Shown here: piece after piece, positions 51,855-61,270 of the stretch
How positions within the stretch are numbered: position 1 is the stretch's first letter
How the letters are laid out: each line of letters begins with the position of its first letter
Source of the DNA: Algoriphagus sanaruensis
GTDB lineage: Bacteria > Bacteroidota > Bacteroidia > Cytophagales > Cyclobacteriaceae
Assembly (NCBI RefSeq): GCF_001593605.1
Contig: NZ_CP012836.1
Coordinates: 1,733,501 to 1,797,500, forward strand
Reading direction: 5' to 3'
Length of the DNA stretch: 64,000 bases
Notes under the pieces: generated by a model
Seen by the model: the letters and a program-made list of their open reading frames with translations, nothing else
Database searches by the model: none
Told to the model about the DNA's origin: nothing
Position numbers and translations under genes: made by a program

Positions 51855-52955
51855 TTGAATAAAGTCTACATCATTTCAGGAGAACGTTCGGGAGACCTTC
51901 ATGCTTCTAATTTAGTTTTGGCATTGAAGAAACTAAATCCCAAACTTCAGTTTCGCGGAATGGGAGGGAGCTATTCTATAGATGCTGGAGTTGAATTGGC
52001 TGTGGACTATGCGGAAGTGGCCTTGATGGGATTTTTAGAAGTCGTTTTGGGCTTTCGTAAAGTTTTGAAATATCTCAACCTTGTAAAAAGAGACCTTTTA
52101 GCCTTCGATCCTGACGTCTTGATTTTGGTGGATTATGGGGGATTCAATATGAAAATTGCTGCTTTTGCAAAAGAGCAAGGAATCCCAGTACATTACTACA
52201 TACCACCTAAAGTTTGGGCTTGGAATCAGAAAAGAGCTTTAAAGCTTAGCGAAATTACCGATCAGATTTATTCCATTCTTCCTTTTGAGCCTGAGTTTTT
52301 TGAGCGATTTGGGATGAAGGTGCATTATGTAGGTAACCCACTTTTGGATGAAATTCGAAAGTTTAAACCTCATGATTTTTTCTTTCAGAAAAATGAGCTC
52401 AGTTATCAGCCTATTATAGCCTTATTGCCCGGAAGCAGGAAACAAGAGATTTTGGGAATGTTGGATAAAATGGTCGATTTGGTGAAAGAGTTTCCTAATT
52501 CACAATTTGTGGTGGCGGGAGTGGATAGTCTTCCCGAGGCCATTTATAAGCCTGCAAAAGACGCTGGGATAAAGGTGGTATTTAATCAGACCTACGACTT
52601 GCTTTCCCATGCTACCGCAGCTGTTGTAACTTCAGGTACGGCTACTTTGGAGACTGCCCTATTTAGAGTTCCTCAGATTGTGGTCTATCGTACTTCTTTG
52701 ATATCTTATCAGATTGCCAAAAGACTGATTCGTGTTCCTTTTATCTCCTTACCAAATTTGATTGCGGGGAAAGAAGTGGTGAAGGAGCTAATCCAGGATG
52801 ATTTTTCGGTGATTCGATTAAAGAATGAACTTCACCAAATCTTTACCAACGTGGTATATAAGGGGGGGATGCTTCAGGGATATGATCTGATTCAAGAAAA
52901 AATTGGAGAAAGTTCGGCTTCAGAGACTGCCGCAAGATTGATTCTCATGAAATGA
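51855..52955 (+). CDS. lpxB: lipid-A-disaccharide synthase (TTG start)
   Basis: This 366-residue GT19 enzyme condenses UDP-2,3-diacylglucosamine with lipid X at the inner membrane. The N-terminus (M)NKVYIISGERSGDLHASNL matches the family start exactly, and further motifs are MGGSYSIDAG, VDYGGFN, PPKVWAWNQKR and LLPGSRKQEI. The codon before it is a stop (TAA) and there is no in-frame ATG until residue 36, inside the conserved domain. The start is therefore TTG at 51855-51857, with no clear ribosome-binding site. Confidence 0.95.
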   Translation: MNKVYIISGERSGDLHASNLVLALKKLNPKLQFRGMGGSYSIDAGVELAVDYAEVALMGFLEVVLGFRKVLKYLNLVKRDLLAFDPDVLILVDYGGFNMKIAAFAKEQGIPVHYYIPPKVWAWNQKRALKLSEITDQIYSILPFEPEFFERFGMKVHYVGNPLLDEIRKFKPHDFFFQKNELSYQPIIALLPGSRKQEILGMLDKMVDLVKEFPNSQFVVAGVDSLPEAIYKPAKDAGIKVVFNQTYDLLSHATAAVVTSGTATLETALFRVPQIVVYRTSLISYQIAKRLIRVPFISLPNLIAGKEVVKELIQDDFSVIRLKNELHQIFTNVVYKGGMLQGYDLIQEKIGESSASETAARLILMK

Positions 52956-52977
52956 ATTCAATTCACCATTAAATAAA

Positions 52978-53013
52978 AATGCCCCCAAAAGTCGAATTCT
53001 TTATGGGGGCATT
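52978..53013. terminator. bidirectional terminator between lpxB and clpX
   Basis: AATGCCCCCA (52978-52987) pairs perfectly with TGGGGGCATT (53004-53013). A-rich and T-rich sequence flanks both sides. Confidence 0.85.
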
Positions 53014-53033
53014 CTATTTTTTACCTCTTTAAA

Positions 53034-54257
53034 TCATGCGACTTGTAGCCGCTTAAATTTCGATTTATCAAATTTTGATTTGGCATAATCCTCATCGATC
53101 ACTAATTCTTTGACAGAGTCGTCAGAAGGCAACTCATACATCGCATCCGTGATGATGGCTTCGCATATGGATCTAAGTCCTCGTGCTCCTAGGTTGTATT
53201 CAACTGCTTTTTCCACGATAAATTCAAGGGCACTTTCTTCAAACTTAAGGTCAACCCCTTCCATTGCCAGTAATTTGGTGTATTGTTTGACCAATGCATT
53301 TTTAGGCTCAGTGAGGATTCGCTTCAATGCGTCCTTATGAAGTGGATCCAAGTGGGTCAAAACTGGTAAGCGACCAATCAACTCCGGAATTAGTCCAAAA
53401 GCCTTCAAATCTTGGGCAGTGACATATTGGAGCAGATTTTCCCGATCCGCTGCTTGATTTGCAGCTGATTTGCTGAATCCCATCGGTTGGGTATTCAGTC
53501 GCTTTCCGATGTGTCTTGCTATCCCATCAAATGCCCCACCGCAGATAAAGAGGATATTCTCTGTATTCACGGCGATCATCTTTTGATCAGGATGCTTTCT
53601 TCCTCCTTGTGGGGGAACGTTGACTACAGTGCCTTCAAGTAGTTTGAGCATAGCCTGCTGTACGCCTTCGCCACTGACATCACGAGTGATAGACGGGTTG
53701 TCTGACTTACGGGCAATTTTATCGATCTCGTCGATATAAACTATTCCTCGCTCTGCTGCTTCCACATTGTAGTCCGCCGCTTGGAGCAATCTTGTTAAAA
53801 TGCTTTCCACATCTTCTCCCACGTATCCTGCCTCAGTCAATACAGTGGCATCTGCAATGCAAAATGGAACTTCAAGAGTTTTGGCTAAGGTTTTTGCCAG
53901 GTAAGTTTTACCCGTGCCGGTATCTCCAACCATGATGATATTTGATTTTTCAATCTTTATTTCATCATGATCTTCTTTTTGTTGAAGGCGCTTGTAGTGG
54001 TTATATACAGCAACAGTTAAAACCTTTTTTGCTTCTTCTTGGCCAATAACATATTGGTCAAGGTAAGCAGTTAGCTCCTTTGGTTTTTTAAGCTTAAACT
54101 TTGGTTTGGAAGTGGACTTTTTAGTTTTTTCCTCTTCTCCCAAAATTAAATGCGCTTGATCAATGCAGAAGTTGCAGATATGGGCAGAAATACCCGATAC
54201 CATGAGATCAACGTCTTTTTTATTTCTGCCGCAAAAGGAGCAAGTTACTTGAGCCAT
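53034..54257 (-). CDS. clpX: ClpX, ATP-dependent unfoldase of ClpXP
   Basis: The product has 407 residues. The N-terminal zinc domain has Cys6, Cys9, Cys28 and Cys31. Walker A is GDTGTGKT at 111-118 (Asp replaces the usual Pro at position 2), the pore loop is GYVGED, Walker B is VYIDEIDKI, and the sensor-2 region is GARGLRSI. It unfolds proteins for ClpP in the cytosol. Its ATG shares one base with the clpP stop. Confidence 0.97.
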   Translation of the reverse strand: MAQVTCSFCGRNKKDVDLMVSGISAHICNFCIDQAHLILGEEEKTKKSTSKPKFKLKKPKELTAYLDQYVIGQEEAKKVLTVAVYNHYKRLQQKEDHDEIKIEKSNIIMVGDTGTGKTYLAKTLAKTLEVPFCIADATVLTEAGYVGEDVESILTRLLQAADYNVEAAERGIVYIDEIDKIARKSDNPSITRDVSGEGVQQAMLKLLEGTVVNVPPQGGRKHPDQKMIAVNTENILFICGGAFDGIARHIGKRLNTQPMGFSKSAANQAADRENLLQYVTAQDLKAFGLIPELIGRLPVLTHLDPLHKDALKRILTEPKNALVKQYTKLLAMEGVDLKFEESALEFIVEKAVEYNLGARGLRSICEAIITDAMYELPSDDSVKELVIDEDYAKSKFDKSKFKRLQVA

Positions 54258-54931
54258 TACCTAGGTTTTTTTACTAATACTTCATCGATGAGGCCATATT
54301 CTTTTGCCTCCAAAGCCTTCAACCAATAATCACGGTCAGAATCACGTTCGATTTCTTCAAATGTTTTTCCTGTGTGATTGGCCAAGATTTGATATAATTC
54401 TTCTCTCATCGAGAGGATCAATTTTAAGGAAATTTCCATGTCTCTGGATTGACCTTGCATTCCTCCTGATGGCTGGTGGATCATTACTCTTGAATGTTGT
54501 AAGGCAGAACGTTTTCCTGCTGCGCCGCCAGCTAATAAAACAGCTCCCATAGAAGCAGCAATTCCTGTACAAATAGTAGCTACATCAGGACCAATGTATT
54601 GCATGGTGTCGTAAATGCCAAGTCCAGCTGTAACGGATCCACCTGGGCTATTTACATATAGCAATACATCTTTCTTGGAATCTACTGATTCAAGAAATAG
54701 GAGTTGAGCGACAATGATATTTGCGATGTGGTCGTCGATTCCAGTTCCCAAAAAGATGATTCTATCCATGATTAATCTGGAGAAAACATCAATTTCTCTG
54801 AAGTTTTGAGGTCTTTCCTCGATGACCGAACGGGTCATGTTTTCAATATGGGTGGTATATTGATCGAATGCTGTCCCGCTTACGCCTTGATTGTGAATGG
54901 CGTACTTTCTAAATTCTTCTTTGTTGATCAT
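54257..54931 (-). CDS. clpP: ClpP protease subunit
   Basis: This 224-residue serine peptidase forms the ClpXP core. The catalytic Ser is in [12 protein letters not shown], the His in MIHQPSGG and the Asp in the DRDYW segment. [20 protein letters not shown] is the family signature. The frame is open to 54955, but the extra residues reach almost to the promoter box at 54953, so the ATG at 54929-54931 is preferred. It is followed by clpX with a one-base overlap and lies downstream of tig. Confidence 0.95.
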   Translation of the reverse strand: MINKEEFRKYAIHNQGVSGTAFDQYTTHIENMTRSVIEERPQNFREIDVFSRLIMDRIIFLGTGIDDHIANIIVAQLLFLESVDSKKDVLLYVNSPGGSVTAGLGIYDTMQYIGPDVATICTGIAASMGAVLLAGGAAGKRSALQHSRVMIHQPSGGMQGQSRDMEISLKLILSMREELYQILANHTGKTFEEIERDSDRDYWLKALEAKEYGLIDEVLVKKPR

Positions 54932-54952
54932 TGTTGAGTTTGTTGTGGTGAA

Positions 54953-54960
54953 CAAAAATA
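54953..54960 (-). promoter_or_regulatory. -7 box of clpP, abutting the tig terminator
   Basis: On the minus strand it reads TATTTTTG, a full match to TAnnTTTG, 21 bp upstream of the clpP ATG. It is embedded in the T tract of the tig terminator. Confidence 0.55.
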
Positions 54961-54986
54961 AAAAAGTCCTTTAAAAAAGGACTTTT
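54961..54986 (-). terminator. terminator of tig
   Basis: AAAAGTCCTTT (54962-54972) pairs with AAAGGACTTTT (54976-54986) around a 3-nt loop. On the minus strand it is followed by a T-rich tract. Confidence 0.85.
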
Positions 54987-55008
54987 CAATATAAACTCTA
55001 AAATCGAA

Positions 55009-56337
55009 TTACTTCTCCAAAAGTTCCTTGAATTCGTCGATCGTGATAGTCTTTTCGACTAGATCGATTTTCTCTTGAACCAATGAAAGGACTTTATCAT
55101 TTTGAACAGAGGTAAGCATATTCATGTAATTCTGTCCTTCATTTCCTTTTAGGTAATTGTCTACAAAAAGATCCATGCTGGCTTCTAATTGTGCACCAAG
55201 TCCAGATGATGCAAATTGCTCCCGGATCATTTCCTTGGTTTTTTCAATTACATCCTCATGCTCTGCCTGAACTCCATGCTCTTTAGCGATCTGGTTTGAA
55301 ATCAAGGACCAAGTCAACTGCTTAGCATAAATTGGATATTCATTTTCAACATCCGCTTCAGTTACTTTTCCTTCATTTGCTCTTAATAACCATTCTTTCA
55401 AGAAGTCATCCGGAAGAGAAATTGCAACCTTTTCAACCAAAACCTTCTTCAATTCTTCTTCAGTGAATACCTTAGATTCACGATCATAAGAGCCCTGAAG
55501 TGTTTCTTTTACTTTGGCAATAAATTCTTCTTCAGTTTTTACTTGATCAGGCCCAAAGATTTTGTCAAAGAATTCCTGATTTAGTTCAGCTGATGTTGTA
55601 CGATTTATGTTTTGAACGGTAAAAGTAAATGAGCCTTTTGCGTCTGCAAAATCTACCTCATTCAAACCAAAAGCGGCAGTCCACTCGTCTTTCTTGACTT
55701 CCTTGCCCTCAAATTCAACGATAGCGTCTTTGCTAATACCGGTAAATTTACCCGCTAATTTTTTAGAAATTTTTGAAGTGTCAAGGGAAACGGTTTTAGT
55801 AAATTCTCCCTCTTTAGCTGCTAAATCACCGTAAATGAAGTCTCCAACCTCAGAGGTTTCAGGGTTAGAATTCTCTCCATATTGAGACTTTAAATTATCG
55901 AGAGTTTCGTTTACTAATTTATCATCTACCGATATGGAGTATTTTTTTCCTTTGATAGATTGATCTAGTGCCAGGGAAATATTTTCAACGAAACCGATTT
56001 TGTATTCGAATTCAAATTCTTTTTGAGTTTTCCAATCAATTGAATTGTCCTCTAATTCCACTGGAAGTGGTTCGCCAAGAATTTTAAAAGTTTGTTCCTT
56101 GATGTAGCTGTTTAGAGACTCACCTAAAATTTGGTTGATCTCGTCAACAAGAACGGATGTTCCGTACATGTTTTTAACCATGGAAAATGGCGCCTTGCCA
56201 GGTCTAAAACCTCGAATAACTGCTTTTTTGGCGTAGTCCTTAAGTTTGGCATCAACCTTAGGTTGATAATCTGCTTCGTTTAGCTTAATTTTAATTGAAG
56301 CTTGATTTGCTGCGTGCTTGTCTAATGTGATTTCCAA
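55009..56337 (-). CDS. tig: trigger factor (TTG start)
   Basis: This 442-residue ribosome-bound chaperone has the N-terminal ribosome-binding signature in AVIRGFRPGKAPFSMVKNMYG, the region corresponding to the GFRxGK motif. A reduced PPIase-like middle domain and a helical C-terminal domain follow. The family start (M)EITLDKHAANQ corresponds to TTG at 56335-56337; no in-frame ATG lies close upstream. It is between tRNA-Leu and clpP-clpX on the same strand, the usual tig-clpP-clpX order. Confidence 0.95.
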   Translation of the reverse strand: MEITLDKHAANQASIKIKLNEADYQPKVDAKLKDYAKKAVIRGFRPGKAPFSMVKNMYGTSVLVDEINQILGESLNSYIKEQTFKILGEPLPVELEDNSIDWKTQKEFEFEYKIGFVENISLALDQSIKGKKYSISVDDKLVNETLDNLKSQYGENSNPETSEVGDFIYGDLAAKEGEFTKTVSLDTSKISKKLAGKFTGISKDAIVEFEGKEVKKDEWTAAFGLNEVDFADAKGSFTFTVQNINRTTSAELNQEFFDKIFGPDQVKTEEEFIAKVKETLQGSYDRESKVFTEEELKKVLVEKVAISLPDDFLKEWLLRANEGKVTEADVENEYPIYAKQLTWSLISNQIAKEHGVQAEHEDVIEKTKEMIREQFASSGLGAQLEASMDLFVDNYLKGNEGQNYMNMLTSVQNDKVLSLVQEKIDLVEKTITIDEFKELLEK

Positions 56338-56369
56338 GGTATTTCGAATTAAACAGATGATGTTGAACT

Positions 56370-56420
56370 AAAAACCCCCAATCCCTTTCCTGTTAATTAA
56401 AACAGTTGAGTGATTGAGGG
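56370..56420 (-). terminator. terminator after tRNA-Leu
   Basis: On the minus strand CCCTCAATC pairs with GATTGGGGG (9 bp, one G-T), with an inner CTGTT/AACAG stem, then TTTTT. The long loop makes it moderate in strength. Confidence 0.6.
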
Positions 56421-56429
56421 CTTGTGCTG

Positions 56430-56511
56430 TGCGGATAGAGGGACTCGAACCCCCATGCCTCGCGGCGCTAGATCCTAAGTCTAGTGCGTCTACCAATTTC
56501 GCCACATCCGC
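56430..56511 (-). tRNA. tRNA-Leu (anticodon UAG)
   Basis: The 82-nt gene includes the discriminator A. The acceptor stem GCGGATG/TATCCGC pairs fully with one G-T. The anticodon stem CTAGA/TCTAG encloses loop CTTAGGA, giving anticodon TAG (plus-strand 56475-56477). The T-arm has GGTTCGAGTCC, and the long variable arm is of class II type. CCA is not encoded. It reads CUN leucine codons. Confidence 0.95.
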
Positions 56512-56570
56512 ATTATATTGAATCAAGCAAGAAAAACACCTTTTGTGACTTCGTTTCCTGATTGTGGATG

Positions 56571-56578
56571 CAAAGGTA
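56571..56578 (-). promoter_or_regulatory. -7 box of the tRNA-Leu promoter
   Basis: On the minus strand it reads TACCTTTG, a full match to TAnnTTTG, 59 bp upstream of the tRNA 5' end. Confidence 0.55.
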
Positions 56579-56675
56579 AGTACATAATTTGATTTTTTGC
56601 AATGGCTTAAAAAAAATATTTCTAAAAAAGTGGATTGATTAATTCACTGTCCCAATTTTGAAAAAATAATTACCC

Positions 56676-58892
56676 ATGATCCACGTGGATTTAGAATTAG
56701 AGCGTAAAGAAATCTTAAAAAGATACCGGAAGTTGCTGCGGCATGCCAAACCCATTCTCAAACCTGGAGATACAAAGCTGATAAAAAAGGCTTTTAACAT
56801 TTCCCTTGAAGCTCATAAAGACATGAGAAGAAAATCAGGGGAACCTTACATCTACCACCCTCTTGAGGTTGCCTTGGTTTGTGTGGAGGAGATTGGATTA
56901 GGGACTACTTCGATTATTGCTGCCTTGCTTCATGATGTGGTTGAAGACACAGATCTTGAACTGGAGGATATTGAACGCGAATTCGGCAACAAAGTCATGA
57001 CCATTATTGATGGATTGACGAAGATTTCGGGTGTTTTTGAATATGGAAGTTCGCAACAGGCGGAGAACTTCCGAAAAATGCTTCTCACGCTTTCGGAGGA
57101 TGTTCGGGTTATTCTAATCAAGCTTGCAGACCGATTAAATAATATGCGTACCCTTGGGAGCATGCCTCGTCATAAGCAACTAAAGATTGCTTCTGAGACC
57201 ATGTATTTATATGCCCCACTAGCGCATAGGCTAGGTCTTTACGCGATTAAGTCAGAGTTGGAAGATCTCTATTTGAAATATACTGATACAGAAACGTACA
57301 AGGATATTGTTAAAAAGATCAACGAGTCGAAATCCTATCGAAATAAGTTTATCAAGAGTTTTATCCTTCCAATCGAAGATGAATTAACAAAGCAAGGGTT
57401 CAAATTTGTTATCAAAGGAAGGCCCAAAAGCGTCCATTCTATTTATAACAAAATGAAAAAGCAAGGGATACCTTTCGAAGAAGTGTATGACCTCTTTGCC
57501 ATTCGGATCATTTTGGAAAGTGAACTAGAGGATGAAAAGGCTGACTGTTGGCAAGTATACTCGATTGTTACTGATTTTTATCGGCCTAACCCTGATCGAC
57601 TCAGAGATTGGATTAGTACTCCAAGATCTAACGGTTATGAATCCTTGCATACCACTGTGATGAGCAATACTGGTCAATGGGTGGAGGTACAGATTAGGAC
57701 GAATAGGATGGATGAAATCGCAGAGCGAGGATATGCAGCTCATTGGAAATACAAAGAGAAAGATGCTTCTGGAAGGACAAATTCAGGTTTGGATGAATGG
57801 ATTAGCCAAGTACGAAGTTTGCTAGAATCCAACGATGGAAACGCAATCGAATTCATGGATGATTTTCGAGGAAATCTTTTCCATGATGAAGTGTTTGTGT
57901 TTACTCCCAAGGGGGATCTTAAAGTATTGCCTCACGAAGCATCAGCACTGGATTTTGCATTCGAAATTCATACCGAAATCGGAGCAAAATGCATCGGGGC
58001 AAAAGTGAATCAAAAATTGGTTCCGATTACTTACAAATTAAAGAATGGTGATCAGGTTGAAATTCTAACCTCCAATAAACAGAAGCCAACAGAGGATTGG
58101 TTAAATCATGTTGTCACCTCCCGGGCTAAAGCAAAAATCAAAGAATCCCTAAGGGAAGAGAAAAAATCAGCGATCATTGATGGGAAGGAAATTGCTCAGC
58201 GAAAACTTAAATCACTCAAAATCGACTTCACATCTGAGGTAGTAGATCAGCTGCGTGCTTTTTTTGATTTGAAAACCGCAAATGAATTCTATTATCGGCT
58301 TGGAAAGGGAATTATTGATCCAAGTTCTATTAAATCTTTCAAAGAATTTAAAGAACAGCAAAAGCAAAAAGCTAAGGTCACTGATCGAGTAAAGGATGAA
58401 TCATCATTTACCAAAGAAATCAAGAGTTTAAAAGGCCAGGATCATGATCAGCTCCTAATCGGTGAGGACATGGATGTGGTGGATTATATTCTTGCTAAAT
58501 GCTGCAATCCCATTCCAGGTGATGATGTCTTTGGTTTTGTGACTATCAATGAAGGGATTAAAATTCATCGAACGTCCTGTCCGAATGCTGTCGAACTATT
58601 GTCCAATCACGGGAATAGAGTAATAAAAGCAAGATGGACCAGTCAAAAAGAAATTGCATTCCTGGCAGGTCTACGCATCGTAGGAACAGACCGAGTGGGC
58701 CTAATTAATGATCTGACTAAGGTGATTTCCAATGAATTGAAAGTGAATATGCGCTCGATCACCGTAGATTCAGATGCAGGAATTTTTGATGGCACCATTA
58801 AACTCTATGTGCACAGTACTGAACATTTGGATCATTTAATCAAAAACCTGCAACAGGTAGAAGGAGTCATTAAAGTAACAAGGTTTGATTAG
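56676..58892 (+). CDS. bifunctional (p)ppGpp synthetase/hydrolase
   Basis: This 738-residue RelA/SpoT homolog has an N-terminal HD hydrolase domain (YIYHPLEVA, LLHDVVEDT), a synthetase domain (KGRPKSVHSIYNKM, NGYESLHTTVM), a TGS domain (about residues 400-460, VFVFTPKGDLKVLP), a zinc-finger/RIS part (LAKCCNPIPGDDVFGF) and a C-terminal ACT domain (GLRIVGTDRVGLINDLTKVI). With both HD and synthetase residues intact it should make and degrade the alarmone. It stands alone after the tRNA gene. The HD site is complete, so it is Rel/SpoT-type rather than E. coli RelA-type. Confidence 0.96.
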   Translation: MIHVDLELERKEILKRYRKLLRHAKPILKPGDTKLIKKAFNISLEAHKDMRRKSGEPYIYHPLEVALVCVEEIGLGTTSIIAALLHDVVEDTDLELEDIEREFGNKVMTIIDGLTKISGVFEYGSSQQAENFRKMLLTLSEDVRVILIKLADRLNNMRTLGSMPRHKQLKIASETMYLYAPLAHRLGLYAIKSELEDLYLKYTDTETYKDIVKKINESKSYRNKFIKSFILPIEDELTKQGFKFVIKGRPKSVHSIYNKMKKQGIPFEEVYDLFAIRIILESELEDEKADCWQVYSIVTDFYRPNPDRLRDWISTPRSNGYESLHTTVMSNTGQWVEVQIRTNRMDEIAERGYAAHWKYKEKDASGRTNSGLDEWISQVRSLLESNDGNAIEFMDDFRGNLFHDEVFVFTPKGDLKVLPHEASALDFAFEIHTEIGAKCIGAKVNQKLVPITYKLKNGDQVEILTSNKQKPTEDWLNHVVTSRAKAKIKESLREEKKSAIIDGKEIAQRKLKSLKIDFTSEVVDQLRAFFDLKTANEFYYRLGKGIIDPSSIKSFKEFKEQQKQKAKVTDRVKDESSFTKEIKSLKGQDHDQLLIGEDMDVVDYILAKCCNPIPGDDVFGFVTINEGIKIHRTSCPNAVELLSNHGNRVIKARWTSQKEIAFLAGLRIVGTDRVGLINDLTKVISNELKVNMRSITVDSDAGIFDGTIKLYVHSTEHLDHLIKNLQQVEGVIKVTRFD

Positions 58893-58921
58893 TGGTTGAA
58901 TTATTTCTTGCAACCCTTAGT

Positions 58922-58929
58922 TATATTTG
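58922..58929 (+). promoter_or_regulatory. -7 box of the fur-family gene
   Basis: TATATTTG fully matches TAnnTTTG, 16 bp upstream of the ATG. A TTG at 58896-58898 gives a 23-bp spacer to it. Confidence 0.6.
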
Positions 58930-58945
58930 AAAAAAAACGAAGAGA

Positions 58946-59416
58946 ATGGCTTTGAATACCACCCATTTTGAGGAAGTCAAGAAAATTTTCACAGCATATC
59001 TCGAGAATCAAAAGCTTAGGAAAACCCCTGAACGATATGCAATTCTTGAGGAGATATATAGCAGGTCCGGTCACTTTGATGTGGAAGGGCTGTATATCAG
59101 CATGAAAAATAAAAACTATCGAGTCAGTAGGGCCACTGTTTATAATACCTTAGATCTTCTGGTGGAATGTGATTTAGTGACCAAACATCAGTTTGGAAAA
59201 AACTTGGCACAATTTGAAAAATCCTATGGGTATAAACAGCACGATCATCTGATTTGCGTGGACTGCAACCAAGTGATGGAATTTTGCGATCCACGTATCC
59301 AAAATATTCAAAATACCGTAGGTGAAATTCTAAACTTTCGAGTGTTGCATCATTCCCTAATTCTCTATGGGAATTGCCAGAAAGAAAATTGTCAAAATAA
59401 ACCTGAAAATAAATGA
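58946..59416 (+). CDS. Fur family transcriptional regulator
   Basis: This 156-residue protein has an N-terminal winged helix ([37 protein letters not shown]) and a metal-binding C-terminal half with [18 protein letters not shown] and a Cys pair in NCQKENC (structural zinc). It could be Fur, PerR or Zur; the sequence does not settle which. The stop overlaps the STAS gene start (ATGA). Confidence 0.94.
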   Translation: MALNTTHFEEVKKIFTAYLENQKLRKTPERYAILEEIYSRSGHFDVEGLYISMKNKNYRVSRATVYNTLDLLVECDLVTKHQFGKNLAQFEKSYGYKQHDHLICVDCNQVMEFCDPRIQNIQNTVGEILNFRVLHHSLILYGNCQKENCQNKPENK

Positions 59417-59754
59417 AGCTAACCTACACCCAAAAAAGAGATCAGCAATCCCACTATTTACATCTTTCTGGTGATTTGATTGGTGATGAAGTAGGTCCTA
59501 AATTGGTTGAGATTGTATCAGATGCCATTTTGGATGGGGTGAGAACTTTCGTGGTAGATCTCAGTGAGGTGCGATATATAAGTTCCAGCGGAATTGGATT
59601 ATTGATTACCATGCTAACCAAAATGCGGAATGTAGGTGGGGAGGTTTACTTGACATCGCCTTCGGAGCATGTGAAAAAATTGCTCATTATTACTAAACTG
59701 AATAATATCTTCACGGTCTATGATTCCGTGGAGGATTTTAAAACAGGAAAATAG
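59413..59754 (+). CDS. STAS domain anti-sigma factor antagonist
   Basis: This 113-residue single STAS domain has [22 protein letters not shown] around residues 47-68, containing the serine cluster that is phosphorylated by anti-sigma kinases in SpoIIAA-type proteins. Coupled to the fur-family gene by a four-base overlap. No cognate kinase is nearby. Confidence 0.93.
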   Translation: MKLTYTQKRDQQSHYLHLSGDLIGDEVGPKLVEIVSDAILDGVRTFVVDLSEVRYISSSGIGLLITMLTKMRNVGGEVYLTSPSEHVKKLLIITKLNNIFTVYDSVEDFKTGK

Positions 59755-59758
59755 CACG

Positions 59759-59787
59759 AGCCCTTGAAAAAGGGCTTTTTGTTTTTT
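59759..59787 (+). terminator. terminator after the fur-STAS operon
   Basis: AGCCCTT pairs with AAGGGCT around GAAA, followed by T-rich sequence. Confidence 0.88.
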
Positions 59788-59893
59788 GTGGCCTGCTTTG
59801 AATAATAAATAAACTTATTCCCTTGGTTTTCTTTGCCCTTATCGCAAATTTCGCCCTTTAAAAACTCTTTAGTAAGCTTAGAACCCACATCAA

Positions 59894-61165
59894 ATGAAGA
59901 TGGATGTATTGCTGGGTCTCCAATGGGGAGATGAAGGAAAAGGTAAAATTGTCGATGTGTTAGCTCCTCAATATGAGGTAGTTGCTCGATTTCAAGGTGG
60001 TCCAAATGCTGGGCATACGTTGGAGTTTGACGGAATTAAGCACGTATTGCACCAAATACCTTCGGGGATTTTTAGACCTCAGATCCTAAATATTATCGGA
60101 AATGGAGTAGTCCTTGATCCAATTATTTTAAAGAAAGAAATTGAGGGTTTGGGCAAGTTCTCGATTGACTACCAGAAAAACCTGGTCATTTCTAAAAAGG
60201 CGACAATCATTGTTCCTACTCATAAGCTGTTAGATGCAGCATATGAGCAATCTAAAGGAGATAAAAAGATCGGCTCAACATTGAAGGGGATTGGACCGAC
60301 CTATCAAGATAAAATTGGTAGATCGGCACTAAGAATTGGTGATATTTTGAGTCCAGATTTCAAAGAGAAGTATGATGGACTTTTGGAAAAACATAAAACC
60401 ACGCTTTCTTTTTATCAATATCCATTGGATAAATTAGAAGAAATGGAGGCTCAGTTTTTTGAGGCCATTGAGTTTGTTAAAACTCTGAATCTGATCGATA
60501 GTGAATATGTGGTGAATGATGCCTTGGCAAGCAATAAAAAGATTCTTGCCGAAGGGGCACAGGGTTCTCTTTTGGATGTGGATTTTGGAAGTTACCCTTT
60601 TGTGACAAGTTCAAATACAATGACCGCCGGTGCTTGTACAGGTTTGGGAGTCGCTCCATCACGAATTGGTGAGGTATTTGGGATTTTCAAAGCGTATTGT
60701 ACGAGAGTTGGAAGCGGTCCTTTCCCAACCGAATTGTTTGACCAGACTGGTGAAGCAATGCGAAAAGAAGGAAATGAATTTGGAAGTACAACAGGAAGAC
60801 CTAGACGATGTGGCTGGTTAGATTTGCCAGCTTTGAAATATTCCATCATGATCAATGGTGTCACTCAGCTTTACATGATGAAGGCTGATGTGCTCAACAT
60901 CTTCGAGGAGATTTTGGTTTGTACACACTATCAACTTCCAAGTGGGGAATTGATTGATCGATTAAGCTTCGAAATTACTGATATGGACGTTAAGCCTGTT
61001 TATAAGACCATGAAAGGATGGAATTGTTCATTAGCTGAAGTTCGAACTTATGAGGACTTCCCAGCTGAGCTAAAGGCGTATGTTTCCTATCTTGAAGGAG
61101 AATTAAATGTACCAATAAAGCTAGTTTCTGTAGGGCCTGACCGAGTTCAGACCATATTGAGATAA
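59894..61165 (+). CDS. purA: adenylosuccinate synthetase
   Basis: This 423-residue enzyme joins IMP and aspartate with GTP in AMP synthesis. GLQWGDEGKGK is at residues 8-18, and further motifs are GGPNAGHT, GIGPTYQDK and STTGRPRRCGW. An internal Met3 is an alternative start. Its own terminator follows at 61187. Confidence 0.97.
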   Translation: MKMDVLLGLQWGDEGKGKIVDVLAPQYEVVARFQGGPNAGHTLEFDGIKHVLHQIPSGIFRPQILNIIGNGVVLDPIILKKEIEGLGKFSIDYQKNLVISKKATIIVPTHKLLDAAYEQSKGDKKIGSTLKGIGPTYQDKIGRSALRIGDILSPDFKEKYDGLLEKHKTTLSFYQYPLDKLEEMEAQFFEAIEFVKTLNLIDSEYVVNDALASNKKILAEGAQGSLLDVDFGSYPFVTSSNTMTAGACTGLGVAPSRIGEVFGIFKAYCTRVGSGPFPTELFDQTGEAMRKEGNEFGSTTGRPRRCGWLDLPALKYSIMINGVTQLYMMKADVLNIFEEILVCTHYQLPSGELIDRLSFEITDMDVKPVYKTMKGWNCSLAEVRTYEDFPAELKAYVSYLEGELNVPIKLVSVGPDRVQTILR

Positions 61166-61186
61166 TTGAATTTCATAGCGAATAAG

Positions 61187-61218
61187 AAGCCTCTGCTGTA
61201 ATAAGTTAGAGGCTTTTT
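61187..61218 (+). terminator. terminator of purA
   Basis: AAGCCTCT pairs with AGAGGCTT around a 13-nt loop, followed by TTTT. Confidence 0.85.
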
Positions 61219-61270
61219 GCTTTTTATCCGGTTGTTCCCTTAATTTTCAACTGAAAATATCTATTGGGAA

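Noticed and set aside
53034..54257. Loss of ATPase function in ClpX because Walker A reads GDTGTGKT
   Set aside because: The changed positions are not the catalytic Gly-Lys-Thr, and the rest of the ATPase motifs are intact.
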